From Allium sativum (lineage: Eukaryota > Streptophyta > Magnoliopsida > Asparagales > Amaryllidaceae): a DNA stretch of 64,000 bases. Made by a program: the position numbers and the translations under genes. Positions within the stretch are counted from its first letter, which is position 1; each line of letters begins with the position of its first letter. Shown one piece after another: positions 34,371 through 48,650 of the stretch. The notes beneath the pieces were generated by a model. The model was not told the origin of the DNA, did no database searches, and worked only from the letters and a program-made list of their open reading frames with translations. The stretch covers positions 52,016,501-52,080,500 of the forward strand of contig CM060911.1 in the NCBI GenBank assembly GCA_030737875.1, in the 5' to 3' direction.

Positions 34371-37300
34371 CAGTCATGTGACTGGTGCGAGAACTAAAAT
34401 AGTTATTTAAAACTTTACTTTAAATCAGATATATCAAGAGACCACGCCATATAACACGGAACGGGTTTCCTCCCAAGAATACCAGTGCATAAAACAAACA
34501 GCACCATGCTTTTTTGAAAAATGAAGCTATTATAAGACCCAGGTCCTATCACACAATGCAACGCAAGCCGGGGGATAGGGATTTCCCTTATAATAGCCAA
34601 ACATGCTTGGTACGTTTAAAACAAATCATTTGATACTATTATAAGTGCATAGTGTATAAAAACAACTTCAAATCATGAGTATCAATCATAGACGACATGA
34701 GTACCATATATCATGTCGCCAATACTAGGCTCTACATTCAAAATCGCAAAGTCACGTATTGGAAGTTGGATTTCCATCTATGAACCGAGGCAAAAGATAG
34801 TCCTCTACCGATTTCGAGACTCTCTAGCCCGAGCCTCAGGACAAGTACTCAGTCAAGCCCTTGGATCATCAGGGCCAGTCCACCGATGTGGATTAAAATG
34901 CCTGAACACTGCGTTTCCCCACCCTTTGGGGCGTAAATGAGCCAAATGACTCCATCGGCTCCACACAGTCACCGATATATCCGAGGCGCCTCGCAACAGC
35001 AAAACCACACAGGTGAAAATAATATAAATGACAGGGCTGGTAGGTCACTGACACCACCCTAGCTAGAAGGAAACGCATGCCCTCCCTGAGGTCCTCTCCC
35101 GTTTCTGGTTCACAACCAGGGTGTGAGGCTCGTGAATCAACGCTACACAAAGCCATGCCACACAGGCGGTGCTTTGATCATCAACCACAAGACTTTGCTT
35201 TTCAACAGAAGCCTTGATCAATTGCCACTTAGGCATGCCACACAGGCAATTCACTCTATGCGATTGATATCCATCAATATATAACCCCTGAGCTAGTACG
35301 TCTTAGAGAAGGGCGTTAAGCAAGAGAATAAATTATCTGCCGCCAAACAGATATATATTTAATAGAAATCAACCACACAGAATAAAATCCAATGTCAGAC
35401 ACATAGTCCATTTACAAGTTCGTTCTGGGTCTGAACAAAACCGGAGGCACCTTGTACCTCGCATATCCATCGATCTCCAAGTACGTCTGGACGATCACCA
35501 ACTGATTCCCTCCTCTTGGGTGTACAGCCCAGTCAAGATCATCAGTAATCACCCAAATGATGTGAAGACCTTCGGTCTTCAACCACCGTCTTCATCCTCG
35601 ATGCCACGTCAAATCAGTTATTCAAAATGGGATAAACCCGGTCTTTCTGAATAACTCGCGTATATAATAAACAAGTGTTACACAAACACAACATACGCCT
35701 CATTCCAATTTAGAATATTCTTTTATTCAAATATTCTTACACTTTGGGAAAGGTTCCCATTAATTTTATCAAAGATAAATTCTTTAAATTTATTCTTTAA
35801 TCTTCCTTTGAATATCAATTCAAATTAGTCGGGATTAGCGAACCACACCGAAGTAATCATTTATTTTATTTTCCAATCCCAACCTATTCATCCCATGAAG
35901 TAAAACTGGTCATACTTCATATCTAACACCACGGTGTTATCGGTAAATTTAATTACCATTTCACGTTCAAATCTAATTAAAGATTTAACTATCGCCTGGA
36001 GCAAAACTGGTGATACTCCATTCTCGATCACTTCAATCTAATTAAAGATTCATTAAAACTCCACTTAGTTTTAATCTTCCCAAAAACCAATATCCTGTCT
36101 TTAACTGGGTTAAAGAACCAATGTCATTTAAAACACGGTTCACGATAAACCCAAAATCACATTCCATTAATTATCTGGTTAAAGAACAAGTGCTATTTAA
36201 AACACCGTTCACGATAAACCCAAAAATCAATTCAAATTCGATTCCAAATAAATACCATTTAATTGGTACACTTCATTAAACTTAAATAAAAAGATTTAAT
36301 CTTTTTCTCAATTGGGTTTAAGAACAGTGTTAATGAAGATACCATTCACGACAAACCCAAATCACATTTGATAAAATACAAGGCTCTGAATAGAAAATAT
36401 ACCGGCTTATATTCAATATCAAATTCTACGACCAACAAATATCGTATTGGAAATAATGATATTAATATATCTTTCACATTCCCATAACAATATCTGTATC
36501 ATCTCGAAATCCAACATCGAAATATTCCAAAGACTATTTCGATTCAAATCCATTCCAATTCAATTATTGGAAATCCTAGTTATTTTCAAAACCATTTCAA
36601 ATCCAATTTATTTATTTTAAAAATAAATGGAATTATAATTCTAGTTCAAAACTAGTTCATTTCGATAAAAATCTATTTTTATCTTTTCAAATATGGAAAT
36701 TTTCATCCTAATTCTTCACAAATCATTTCTTATGATTTTACACAAATTATTACCATTTTTAATAATTTTATCAAGGCCCGTACAGTCGAATTCCATCAAC
36801 GGCCATCGAACTGCACTTACAGCGACCTTTTCCAAATTTGATTTGGACATAATTCCAAATCCAACCATTAGATTTCAAATCTCTAATATTCATTAGAAAG
36901 CCCTTTTCGATACGAACCCAACGGTTCGGGTATTAGGAGAATCCGACAGTCGGATCTCCCGTAATATCCATTCGAAGTCAATGGTCGAAATTCGTGAACT
37001 GCCGCGGCGCGGCGCATTCTATTCAGGCCATTATATTATGTATATAATATATACTTCGTCGATTTCCTTTTAAAACGTATTTTATAAATCATTTTAAATT
37101 CTTTTTCAAAATGATTTCAACTTCATATTCAATTTCAAATCAAAATTGAATATTCCACATCATTAATCTATAAATGATAATATTTTCAAAACGTTATGTT
37201 TTGAAATCACTTCCTTTTTCTATATTCATTTTAAAAATGGATATAATCGATATAAATATGGTTCACGTCAAAATGGCATCAATCTAATCAACACGGATTT

Positions 37301-37446
37301 ATATATTTCAATAACTTCATTATTCTATTCAACAAATGAATATTTTCTTCAACACATGAATATATATTTTTATTCAACACATGAATATTTATTTTATTCA
37401 ACACATGAATTTTCTTTCTATTCAACACATGAATTTTCTTTCTATT

Positions 37447-37451
37447 CAACA
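37447..37451. repeat. Left TSD of solo LTR G (CAACA)
   Basis: Repeated at 40178-40182. Confidence 0.88.
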
Positions 37452-40177
37452 TGTGACGGCCCGCCCCGCACCAACCGACATTTACTCCAAATGTGCGCTG
37501 TACACATGTCCAGTTAGCACGGAACGGGTCGTGAGAAGGAAAAGGAAGAAGGAAATGAACGTACAAAGAACCTGTAGAATGTCTCACAGCACATAGAACA
37601 AAATATAATAATAACATACTTGACATAAAACAGGAGAGACAGTGCATAAGCTGAAAATCAGAACTAAACTTCATAGCAGCGGAAATCCAAAATACAGCTT
37701 ATTACAACTTTCAAACTGTCTCAAAGCAAAAGTAAGATAAATGAGTTACACTACTAATGCCCAAGTAGCGACCACCAACGACACAGGGAGAATGTGTATA
37801 TATATATAATACGTGGAAACCTCCTGCCCGCCTCCGAATCAGCTACTCGCGCATCACCAGCTAACCTGTCTCTAGTCTGCTCGTGTGAGCACCCAGAGTA
37901 ATAAGAGGAGACATAAAACTCTGGGTCAGACATAAAGCCTGGTATGAGCGATAAGCATCTAAAGTGAACAATAACAGGTAGACTAAAACATACCTGAACC
38001 TGGACCTGCAACCAAAGAGTTAGCACTACATACTGTACAACACTCTAAGATGTCATATCAAACAGTGTAAAGATACGGAGGTGGGGGAGGTGTGCATGTC
38101 ATAATGATGGCAAACAATCAAGCATAGCATCCATCCTCACATCTCTCACTCTGTGCGTAAAGCATACGACATTCACCACTTCGATCACCCAACATTCCTT
38201 ACTATGATCACTTTGCCCCCATGAAGTCATAAATGGCTTCACTGCACTGATAACGTAGCCACAAATCCTTTGCTATGTCCACTTTGCCCCATGGAGTCAC
38301 GAAAACCCCACTGCACTGGCTCATAGCCTTATCAATCCTTACTATGTCCACTTTGCCCCATGGAGTTACAAGAACCCCACTGCACTGGCTCATAGTCTTA
38401 CTACGCATCACCTTGCCCCTCGGGTCATAATGACCCTACTGCACTGATAACGTAGTCTTGCTACCATCACTTTGCCCCTCAGGTCGTAATGACCCTACTG
38501 CACTGATAAGTAGCCCATCTTCCTTTTTAGTGGTGAATCGAGGTTATGAACGTCGACAACTCCTTAGCACACGTCCCGCAGCAAAGCCCAACCATGAAGT
38601 GAACTCATTGGTTCCCAACTGGTTCCGGGATCCTGAGCTCTAACTTCCATTTGGACTACCTTTGCGTCTCGGGTCATTGGTCATCACCAGATCGGATCGG
38701 ATCGTGGCCTTCAGATCGGATCGGTTCGGAGCCTTCATCACCACGGTTCGGATCGAGCTCCTTCATTCGGATCGAGTCACGCCATCAACTCGTGGTTCTC
38801 CAGTTCCATCGGATCGGTTCGAGTACCCTTCAGCGGATCGGGTCGGGGTCTCCAAGTCCATCGCCATGGATCGATTCGTGGTAAGTTCCTTCGGATCGGA
38901 TCGTGGTCTTTCAAGCGGTTCGGGTCGGAAAGCACTCCTCCAGGTCGACGGATCGTGCTCACCCTTCTTGGACGGATCGGGTCGCAATGCTCATTCGCGA
39001 TCCGGATCGGAGTACTTCAGTTTGGGCACGGCGCTGCATCGATTCGTCTCGTGGGCCTGGCGCAGGTGGTTCGGTTCGGAGGAGATGACTCGACTCGTGG
39101 TGATGTCCCACGGTCCCATAGGGCGATCCGATCGTCCCTCAATCCCCTATCTGATCTGAATCTCTGCACCTTGTCCAGCGAGCTGTTTACGCCCCTCGAC
39201 GGCGTTTTCGACCATTCCAACTATTCTAAACAGTCACAAAGCATTTCATACAGTCATAGCAACATGCGTAATCAACCACAAACATCAAAACATCAATATG
39301 ATAGGTAAAAATGATTCAAACATACCCAAAATCCCATATTTCCCCTTAAGCATGTTTAGGTGAAACTTATGATAGGATTAGCAAATCTTAACCAAATTAA
39401 CCCAAATTCATATCAGAGGTCTAAAACATCATTCCGAATTTTATAAACATTTTTCCAAAATTTTATCATGTTTAAATTCGCTAATTAACACTAATCAACC
39501 CTAATTAGCCATAATTAGTGCTAAACTATGCAAATCACTCACCTTAGCCACAAAATAAACTAAGATCTGAAATAATTCTCTGATTTGATGTGAATCTCAA
39601 TACCAAACAGCAGCTCCTTTGTTGCTTTGGTGAAGATCTTCCTCGATTAGGGGTTGCTAAGCCAAATCCTTAACCTAAAGGTGATTTGGAGGTGATTTAG
39701 AGGTTGGAGGCCATTTTTAGGGTTCCTTGGTGATAAGTGGAGGCTAGAAAACTGAAATGGAATGATTCTCCATCTCATTTCAGCCCTCCCATAACCCTAA
39801 TCCCGAAATGGGTTACAGGCCTACTCGCTAATCACCCGATTTGGCCCGGTTAAGCAGTTTTTCACCCTCCAAACCTTATTTCAGCCATATCTCCGAAACG
39901 GTAAGTCCGTTTGGCCAATATGACCACTCTACGGAAAGAGAAACTATCAAACGAATCAAAAGGAAGTGGTTTCAGGTCAAAATTCCTTTCCAATCAAAAG
40001 TTATGGCCAAAACAGTACCAACTAGGGGCAAAATGGTCATTTAAAAATCGACAAAAATCATGAACATGGGAAATGACTCTGATGGATGTTTCCCAAAGTT
40101 ACATGACCATACAACTTCATACGGGTAAGAAATAAATATTCTACAATCCTATGATGTGTAGAATACGGGTCGTTACA
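37452..40177 (-). mobile_element. Solo LTR G of the element B family
   Basis: 2726 bp, alignable from end to end with both B LTRs (TGTGACGGCCC.. to ..ATACGGGTCGTTACA on the plus strand) and flanked by CAACA. No internal DNA remains, so it arose by recombination between the two LTRs of a full element. It keeps the five-unit repeat (38197-38519), a diverged GGATCGG block (38689-39135), the U5 hairpin (37891-37926) and the splice donor (39541-39542). It differs more from the B LTRs than they do from each other, so it is another, probably older, family member. Confidence 0.93.
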
Positions 40178-40182
40178 CAACA
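40178..40182. repeat. Right TSD of solo LTR G (CAACA)
   Basis: Pairs with 37447-37451; the D sequence continues without a gap. Confidence 0.88.
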
Positions 40183-40559
40183 CATGAATTTTCTATTTCT
40201 TATTTTCCAAATTGGAATGAGGCTCAATCAATTACCATATAACGTTTATTATATGGATTCCCTACAACACATGTATATAACAGCAACGATAAATCATCAA
40301 CCATCATCCAGAGTGCACCACATAACTGTATAAGCATTAAATATAAATAATTAACGCTTACACAGTCTGTTAACCCATCGATTGACATACAACTAAACAA
40401 TCGGGATTAGTGTATGTCAAAGATCATCCCAATACCCGTATGGGGTTTCAAATCAACAAACATAGATTTTTATTTGTGCAGTTGGGCGATGTGTAAAATT
40501 TATCGTCCCAAGCAATATCAGTCAAATTGGTATACATAAACAAATCGTTCGATTTGTAA

Positions 40560-40762
40560 ATGAATATTTATTTTACTTCAACAGATGAATATATATTTTA
40601 TTTCAACCCATGAATATATATTTTATTTCAACATATGAATATATATTTTATTTCAACACATGAATGTATATTTTATTTCAACACATGAATGTATATTTTA
40701 TTTCAACACATGAATATATATTTTATTTCAACACATGAATATATATTTTATTTCAACACATC
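40560..40762. repeat. 25-bp tandem array in D left LTR (7 units)
   Basis: Seven copies of a unit built on CACATGAATATATATTTTAT. The right LTR has six (47469-47646). Confidence 0.85.
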
Positions 40763-41000
40763 ACACTATCAAATTTCACTACACAGAAATCAAACAAACA
40801 AGTGATCCATGGTCTGTGGACGACGGGTGTCAGGTGCTGCTAAGCACCGTCTGCATCCTAGTATATATTTCAAACTAGAAATAGAAATAAAAGTGAGGAG
40901 TTCTCACCAAGAGCTAAACCAAACGCCGCGACTCTTCATATGTAGGAACTCTTCGCCATGCTCGCCATTTGTCACTTTCGTCGTTCGTGTTCGCTAAATA

Positions 41001-41232
41001 TATAAAAATCACATTTTTATATTCTCTATTATATAAAAATCATATTTTTATAATTCTAATCATATAATAAAATTATATTTTTACTTCATATATTCTTACA
41101 ACGCTTCCTTCTATATAAAAATTATATTTTTAGTTAAACAAAAAAATAAAAATCATATTTTTAATTAAACAAAAGAATAAAAATCATATTTTTTATTTTG
41201 CCCAAGCATAAAAATCACATTTTTAATTAAGC
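41001..41232. repeat. AAAAATCAYATTTTT dyad cluster, D left LTR
   Basis: About eight short inverted repeats of the type ATAAAAAT-CAT-ATTTTTAT, irregularly spaced. Also at 47885-48146 (D right), 52790-53186 and 59973-60362 (E). Confidence 0.8.
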
Positions 41233-41309
41233 AATTCATATATATATAAAACAATTCTTTTCACTGTAAAAAAATATAAATACTGGAAAGAGGATTAAAT
41301 AAAAAGCTT

Positions 41310-41311
41310 AC
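41310..41311 (-). promoter_or_regulatory. Candidate 5' splice donor at the end of the D leader
   Basis: Minus strand GGACT|GTAAGC. Same site at 48230-48231. E has ACT|GTAAGT at 53257-53258 and 60438-60439. Confidence 0.4.
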
Positions 41312-41697
41312 AGTCCTTTCAGCGAGGGGGGGAGGGTCTCTGCGCAAATGGGGTTGGAGAGGGTACTGAGGTGGTCGCCGGAGTTTGCTGGAGGTCGGAG
41401 GCGTCGCGGCAAGTGGCTCGGTGGCAGTTGGGTGGTCGGCTAGGTGGCTAATGACGGGTTTGGGTCTTCGCGTCAGGAGAGGGCGATTAGGGGGGAGGCG
41501 GAGGGCTGTGGCGAGGTGGGGATGAACCAAGGCAGGCTGTCTGGGGGCTCGCGTTGGGGTAGGCGTCGGTGACGCGAGGGGGACCTGAACGGGGGGGAGG
41601 GGGGCGACGCGGTGCTTAGGGATTTTTTTTCTTCTTTCTTTTCATCTGAAGTCAAGGGGGGAGGGGGTCTGAAGGAAGGAAGAAAAAGGGGAGGGCC
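41312..41697 (-). other. GC-rich leader island of the D left LTR
   Basis: On the minus strand a C-rich, GC-rich block right after the TATA box. It contains Pro/Ser-rich open frames (41473-41655 and 41261-41530) starting from ATGs in similar places in both D LTRs (about 61962-61972 in the right copy). The downstream frames diverge, so coding is not supported. A captured first exon or an RNA leader is possible. Confidence 0.4.
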
Positions 41698-41706
41698 CTT
41701 TATAAA
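41698..41706 (-). promoter_or_regulatory. TATA box of D left LTR
   Basis: Minus strand TTTATAAAGGGCCC. The right LTR has the same at 62010-62018. Confidence 0.6.
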
Positions 41707-42616
41707 TAAATATATATTATTTAATTAAATTTCAAAAAAGTACTTTTTAATTCGAACTCGAAATCGAACCCACCGACTGTCATCCATAGCTAATTACCCC
41801 CATTCCGAACACAATGGGATATGTATCGCAAACCAGTTTGGCTGTTTCTATTAGTTTTCGTCAAAATCAAAATATAAATATATATATTGAATTTGAATGC
41901 ACATTTCAATTTACCAGGGCCACATACTGACTCTATAAATTCCAGAAAAATATTTTCTAGCTTCGTATTGACGATACGGTCCTAACAAAACTAATTTCAT
42001 CGAATTCTGAGACCGTTTGAAAAATGGCCATTTTCCAGTCGATTAAAATCAACTGAAACTGGTCAAACGCGTTTTCCTTTGCCACGCTCACATATTGATT
42101 CGAAAAAAAAAACTAATTTTGAAACCTAGCAATAACTTGACATCACGGATCCAGTAAAAGTGGTTTCGTCGAAAACCGAGGTCGTTTGCAAAATTTCCAT
42201 TTATAAGGGCCAAAATTCCATAGCGACTATTCTGAATTTTCAACTGGACGTAACTTTTGATTCCCGCTATGAAATTTCAATTTTTCGGATTCGTTGGAAA
42301 GATATTCTCCATTAGATTTTAATATTTTTGGTTTTGCCAAAATCCGGTTTATTTTGAATCTTGTACGTTCATTTGAACTTTGAAATCGAATTTTCGAACT
42401 ACCGCGCCATTTTCAATTCCATTTATAATTAAAATAAAATATTTATTTTCTAACGACGATCTATATAAATATATACGATCGAATTCCATTCAAAATTTCT
42501 CGTTGTCATTATTTAAAATAATTCATTTTAAATATTCAAAATTCAATAAAATTGCCAAAATAAAAATTTTAAATTGGCTCAGATTTCCGGGTTGTTACAA
42601 TCTCCCCCACTTAAAA

Positions 42617-42634
42617 CTTTTCGTCCCCGAAAAG
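42617..42634 (-). promoter_or_regulatory. Element D pre-PPT hairpin
   Basis: Perfect 7-4-7 inverted repeat next to the purine tract at 42601-42612. Confidence 0.8.
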
Positions 42635-43496
42635 GAACAAAGCCGAAAGTTGTTTCACAAATCAACTCAATTTCCATTGTTTTCATTACGGCTTAAGTTC
42701 TTCAACTTTTTAGTTTCTAAGAACTTTTCTAATTTCTCAAAAATTTGGCTAACACCCTAAATTTTTGAAAAATTTCGCCATAACCTCCCCTGCATCGGGA
42801 GCTTCGGGATATTTCAAATAGCTTCCTATGGCCCTCGCCAATCCAATAAGAAAAAGAAACAGCCAAGCGGCTAGCCAATCGGCTCATATAATCATCCAAA
42901 CCCAAAGAAATACAATAAACATGTACCTATTTGTCGAGCAAACTATTTTATTCCTCTTCTCTAGCCTCCTTGCTATGATCTGTTCAATGTAAGTACATAT
43001 ATATGCAAGCAAATGCGACTAATTTTCAATACACTCACTATTTGATACAATTTGCTAAAGGTTCAACATTTAATTAATCAAATAATAATCAAACAACACA
43101 ACCAGTAATCAATTTGTTGATTATCTTTTCAAATTCATAATTTTGATACATAGTCCAAAAATCAGATTTTTGATGCCAAATCACAACAATAAGCCCTATC
43201 TAGTTTTGGTTCTCACAATAGTCTATGGAAATATATAAATATCACACTTCGAAACTCGAATACCAATTCTGATGATGTTCGTACTATCATCAGAATCATC
43301 TCTGGATGACTAGAGTGTGATTCTATATCTATCCAGCATATTAAAAATTCAAATACACGCGGATCAGACGTATACGCAAAATCTTTATATATTTGATTGT
43401 CCAAATCAATATAAAAAATCAAATACGTATAATTGATTAAGATTTTCAAAACAAAAATTGTTTTCAATTTAAAAATATACTCTTCACACTCGTTCT

Positions 43497-43513
43497 AGGA
43501 TACTGCTGATCCC
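43497..43513 (-). promoter_or_regulatory. Post-primer hairpin of element D
   Basis: Minus strand GGGAT-CAGCAGT-ATCCT, about 100 bases after the primer site. Confidence 0.6.
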
Positions 43514-43614
43514 ATCTCTAACGAGTCATTCCCATTGGATATTACCAATCCAATTTCTGATGAATTCTTTCGTTCGGTTCTAATATGTCTTGTTCTCGAG
43601 CTTTGTAAACCAAA

Positions 43615-43626
43615 GCTCTGATATCA
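43615..43626 (-). other. Element D primer-binding site, one mismatch
   Basis: Minus strand TGATATCAGAGC; the plant iMet site is TGGTATCAGAGC. The changed base may be a later mutation. Confidence 0.85.
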
Positions 43627-46600
43627 ACTATAACAACAAGGAGTTTCGCTCGGTCCGAATCGATCGCTGAACCGACCAAGACCGTTCGAAATGCCTGATT
43701 TTTTTGAGGACACGACAAACCAGAATGCAAACAGAAGAACATTTCATTGTATGTTACAACAATTTCATCAGATCACAAGATTATACAGAGTATGAATGAA
43801 TAAAATACATTCGATAAATATCAGATATTACAATAAATTACATAGCAGCGGAAAATAATACAAAACACAACTAAAAAGAATATACGGATACAGAGCATTC
43901 CGGATATCGTTCCAGCTGTAAATCAGGATCCTGTGAATATAAATCTGCAAAACCAAAACTACTAGCTGCCCGTGTCAAATAAGGGCACCTAGAGTATAGG
44001 TTAAAACAATAAACTCCAGGTCAGTCATGTGAATGGTGTGAGAACTAAAACAGTTATTTAAAACTTTACTTTAAATCAGGTATATCAAGGGACCACGCCG
44101 TATAACACGGAACGGGTTTCCTCCCAAGAATACCAGTGCATATAACAAAACAACGCCATGCTTTTTGGAAAAATGAAGCTATTATAAGACCCAGGTCCTA
44201 TCACACAATGCAACGCAAGCCGGGGGATAGGGCTTTCCATTATAATAGCCAAACATGTTTGGTACGTTTAAAACAAATCATTTGATACTATTATAAGTGC
44301 ATAGTGTATAAAACAACTTCAAATCATGAGTATCAATCATAGACGGCATGGGTACCAATCATGTCGCCAATACTAGGCTCTACAATCAAAACTGCAAAGT
44401 CACGTATTGGAAGTTGGATTTCCATCTGTGAACTGAGGCAAAAGATAGTCCTCTACCGATTTCGAGACTCTCTAGCCCGAGCCTCAGGACAAGTACTCAG
44501 TCAAGCCCTTGGATCGTCAGGGCCGGTCCACCGATGTGATTAAAATGCCTGAACACTGCGTTTCCCTATCCTTTGGGGGCGTAAATGAGCCAAATGACTC
44601 CATCGGCTCCACACAGTCACCGATATATCTGAGGCGCCTCACAGCAGCAACAACCACACAGGTGAAAATAATATAAATCTCAAGGCTGGTAGGTTATTGA
44701 CACCACCCTAGCTAGAAGGAAACGCATGCCCTCCCTGAGGTCCTCTCCTGTTTCTGGTTCACAACCGGGGTGTGAGGCTCGCGAATCAACGCTACACAAA
44801 GCCATGCCACACAGGCGGTGCTTTGATCATCAACCACAAGACTTTGATTTTCAACAGAAGCCTTGATCAATTGCCACTTAGGCATGCCACACAGGCAATT
44901 CACTCCATGTGATTGATATCCATCAATATATAACCCCTGAGCTCATACGTCTCAGAGAAGGGCCTTAAGCAAGAGAATAAATTCTTCGCTGCCAAACAGA
45001 TATAAATTTAATAGAAATCAATCACACAAAATAAATTCCAATGTCAGACACACAGTCCATTTACAAGTTCGTTCTGGGTCTGAACAAAACCGGAGGCACC
45101 TTGTACCTCGCATATCCATCGATCTCCAAGTACGTATGGACGATCACCAACTGATTCCCTCCTCTTGGGTGTACAACCCAATCAAGTTCATCAGTAATCA
45201 CCCAAACGATGTGAAAACCTCCGGTCTTCAACCACCGTCTTCATCCTCGACACCATGTCGAATCGTTATTCAAAATGCGATAAACCCGGTCTTTCTGAAT
45301 AACTCGCGTATATAATAAACAAGTGTTACACAAACACAACATACGCCTCATTACAATTCAGAATATTCTTTTATTCAAATATTCTTACACTTTGGGAAAG
45401 GTTCCCATTAATTTTATCAAAGATAAATTCTTTAAATTTATGCTTTAATCTTCCTTTGAATATCAATTCAAATTAGTCGGGATTAGCGAACCACACCGAA
45501 GTAATCATTTATTTTATTTCCCAATCCCAACCCATTCATCCCATGAAGTAAAACTGGTCATACTTCATATCTAACACCACGGTGTTATCAGTAAATTTAA
45601 TTACCATTTCACGTTCAAATGAAACTAAAGATTTAACTATCGCCTGGAGCAAAACTGGTGATACTCCATTCTCGATCACTTCAATCTAATTAAAGATTCA
45701 TTAAAACTCCACTTAGTTTTAATCTTCCCAAAAATCAATATCATGTCTTTAACTGGGTTAAAGAACCAATGTCATCTAAAACACGATTCACGATAAACCC
45801 AAAATCACATTCCGTTAATTATCAGGTTAAAGAACAAGTGTTATTTAAAACACCGTTCACGATAAACCCAAAAATCGATTCAAATTCGATTCCAATTAAA
45901 TACCATTTAATTGGTACACTTCATTAAACCTAAATAAAAAGATTTAATCTTTTTCTCAACTGGGTTTAAGAACAGTGTTAATGAAGACACCATTCACGAC
46001 AAAACCAAATCACATTTGATATTAAATACAAGGCTCTGAATAGAAAATATATCGGCTTATATTGAATATCAAATTCTACGACTAACAAATATCGTATTGG
46101 AAATAACGATATTAATATATCTTTCAAATTCCCATAACAATATCTGTATCATCTCGAAATCCAACATTGAAATATTCCAAAGACAATTTCGATTCAAATC
46201 CATTCCAATTCAATTATTGGAAATCCTAGTTATTTTCAAAACCATTTCAAATCCAATTTATTTATTTTATAAATAAATGGAATTATAATTCTAGTTCAAA
46301 ACTAGTTCATTTCGATAAAAATCTATTTTTATCTTTTCAAACATGGAAATTTTCTCCCCAATTCTTCACAAATCATTTCTTATGATTTTACACAAATTAT
46401 TACCATTTTTAATAATTTTATCAAGGCCAGTACAGTCGAATTCCATCAACGACCATCGACACTTATAGCGACCTTTTCCAAATTTGATTTGGATATAATT
46501 CCAAATCCAGTCGTTATATTTCAAATCTCGAATATTTGTTAGAAATCCCTTTTCGATACGAACCCAACGGTTCCGATTTTAGGAGAATCCGACGGTCGGA

Positions 46601-47468
46601 TCTCCCGTAATATCCATTCGAAGTCAATGGTCGAAATTCGCGAACTGCCGCGGCGCGGCGCGTTCTATTCAGGCCATTATAATATATATATATATATATA
46701 TAGTATATATAATATGTACTTCATCGATTTCTTTTTAAAACGTATTTTATAAATCGTTTTTAATTCGTTTTCAAAACGATTTCAACTTCATTTTCAATTT
46801 CAAACCAAAATTGAATATTCTACATAATTAATCTATAAATGATAATATTTTCAAAATGTTATATTTTGAAATCACTTTTTTCCTATATTCATTTTAAAAA
46901 CGAATATAATCGATATAAATATCGTTCACGTCAAAATGGCGTCAATCTAATCAACACGGCTTTATATATTTCAATAACTTCATTATTCTATTCAATAAAT
47001 GAATATTTTCTTCAACACATGAATATATATTTTTATTCAACACATGAATATTTATTTTATTCAACACATGAATTTTCTTTCTATTCAACACATGAATTTT
47101 CTATTTCTTGTTTTCCGAATTGGAATGAGGCCCAATCAATTACCATATAACGTTTATTATATGGATTCCCTACAACACATGTATATAACAGCAACGATAA
47201 ATCATCAACCATCATCCAGAGTGCACCACACAACTGCATAAGCATTAAATATAAATAATTAACGCTTACACGGTCTGTTAATCCATCGATTGACATACAA
47301 CTAAACAATCGGGATTAGTGTACGTCAAAGATCATCCCAATACCCGTGTGGGGTTTCAAATCAACAAACACAGATTTTTATTTGTGCAGTTGGGCGATGT
47401 GTAAAATTTATTGTCCCAAGCAATATCAGTCAAATCGTTGTATATAAACAAATCGTTCAATTTGTAAA

Positions 47469-47646
47469 TGAATATTTATTTTACTTCAACACATGAATAT
47501 ATATTTTATTTCAATACATGAATATATATTTCATTTCGACACATGAATATATATTTTATTTCAACACATGAATATATATTTTATTTCAACACATGAATAT
47601 ATATATTTTATTTCAACACATGAATATATATTTTATTTCAACACAT
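47469..47646. repeat. 25-bp tandem array in D right LTR (6 units)
   Basis: Same unit as 40560-40762, one unit fewer. Confidence 0.85.
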
Positions 47647-48284
47647 CACACTATCAAATTTCACTACACAAAAATCAAACAAACAAGTCATCCATGGTCT
47701 GTGGACGACGGGTGTCAGGTGTTGCTAAGCACCGTCTGCATCCTAGTATATATTTCAAACTAGAAATAGAAATAAAAGTGAGGAGTTCTCACCAAGAGCT
47801 AAACCAAATGCCGCGACTCTTCATATGTAGGAACTCTTCGCCATGCTCGCCATTTGTCACTTTCGTCGTTCGTGTTCGCTACATATATAAAAATCGCATT
47901 TTTATATTCTCTATTATATAAAAATCATATTTTTATAATTCTAATCATATAATAAAATTATATTTTTACTTCATATATTCTTACAACGCTTCCTTCTATA
48001 TAAAAATTATATTTTTAATTAAACAAAAGAATAAAAATCATATTTTTAATTAAACAAAAGAATAAAAATCATATTTTTAATTAAACAAAAGAATAAAAAT
48101 CATATTTTTAATTATGCCCAAGCATAAAAATCACATTTTTAATTAAGCAATTCATATATATATATATAAAACAATTCTTTTCATTGTAAAAAAATATAAA
48201 TACTGGAAAGAGGATTAAATAAAAAGCTTACAGTCCTTTCAGCGAGGGGAGGAGGGTCTCTGCGCAAATGGTGTTGGAGAGGGT

Positions 48285-48289
48285 ACTGA
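48285..48289. repeat. Left TSD of element E (ACTGA)
   Basis: Repeated at 61679-61683. Confidence 0.92.
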
Positions 48290-48650
48290 TGTGACGACAA
48301 GGAATTTCGCTCGATCCGAATCGATCGTTAAACCGACTAAGACCGTTCGAAACCCCTAATCGTTTTGAGAACACGACAAATTGGAATGCAGACGGAAGGA
48401 CATTTCATTGTTTATTACAACAATTCCATCAGAATACAAGAATATAAAGAGTATGAATGAATAAATTACATTCGATAAATATCAGAGATTACAATAAATT
48501 ACATAGCAGCGGAAAAATAATACAAAGCACAACTGAAGGAGATATACGGATACAGAGCTTTCCGGATATCATTCCAGCTGTAAACCAGGATCCTGTGAAT
48601 ATAAATCTGCAAAACCAAAACTACTAGCTGCCCGTGCGGAAAATAGGGGC

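Larger units (their letters stand above)
33983..42599 (-). repeat. Element D 3' LTR (left), interrupted by solo LTR G
   Basis: Aligned with 43629-62914 minus element E. Parts from left to right on the plus strand: U5 end, U5 hairpin 34336-34370, long AT-rich region, ATGAATATT repeats split by G, 25-bp array 40560-40762, AAAAATCAYATTTTT dyads 41001-41232, donor 41310-41311, GC-rich leader 41312-41697, TATA 41698-41706, duplicated U3 modules about 41925-42185, start at 42599. No gene. Confidence 0.9.
42600..43628 (-). other. Element D internal region, noncoding
   Basis: 1029 bp, homologous to the E internal region (54519-55550). Purine tract (plus strand TCTCCCCCACTT) at 42601-42612 and perfect hairpin CTTTTCG-TCCC-CGAAAAG at 42617-42634. 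Post-primer hairpin 43497-43513 and primer site 43615-43626. No ORF looks real. Confidence 0.88.

Noticed and set aside
40560..40762. Regular 25-bp repeats looked at as a CRISPR array
   Set aside because: No unique spacers. The units are directly adjacent, and this is plant retrotransposon DNA.
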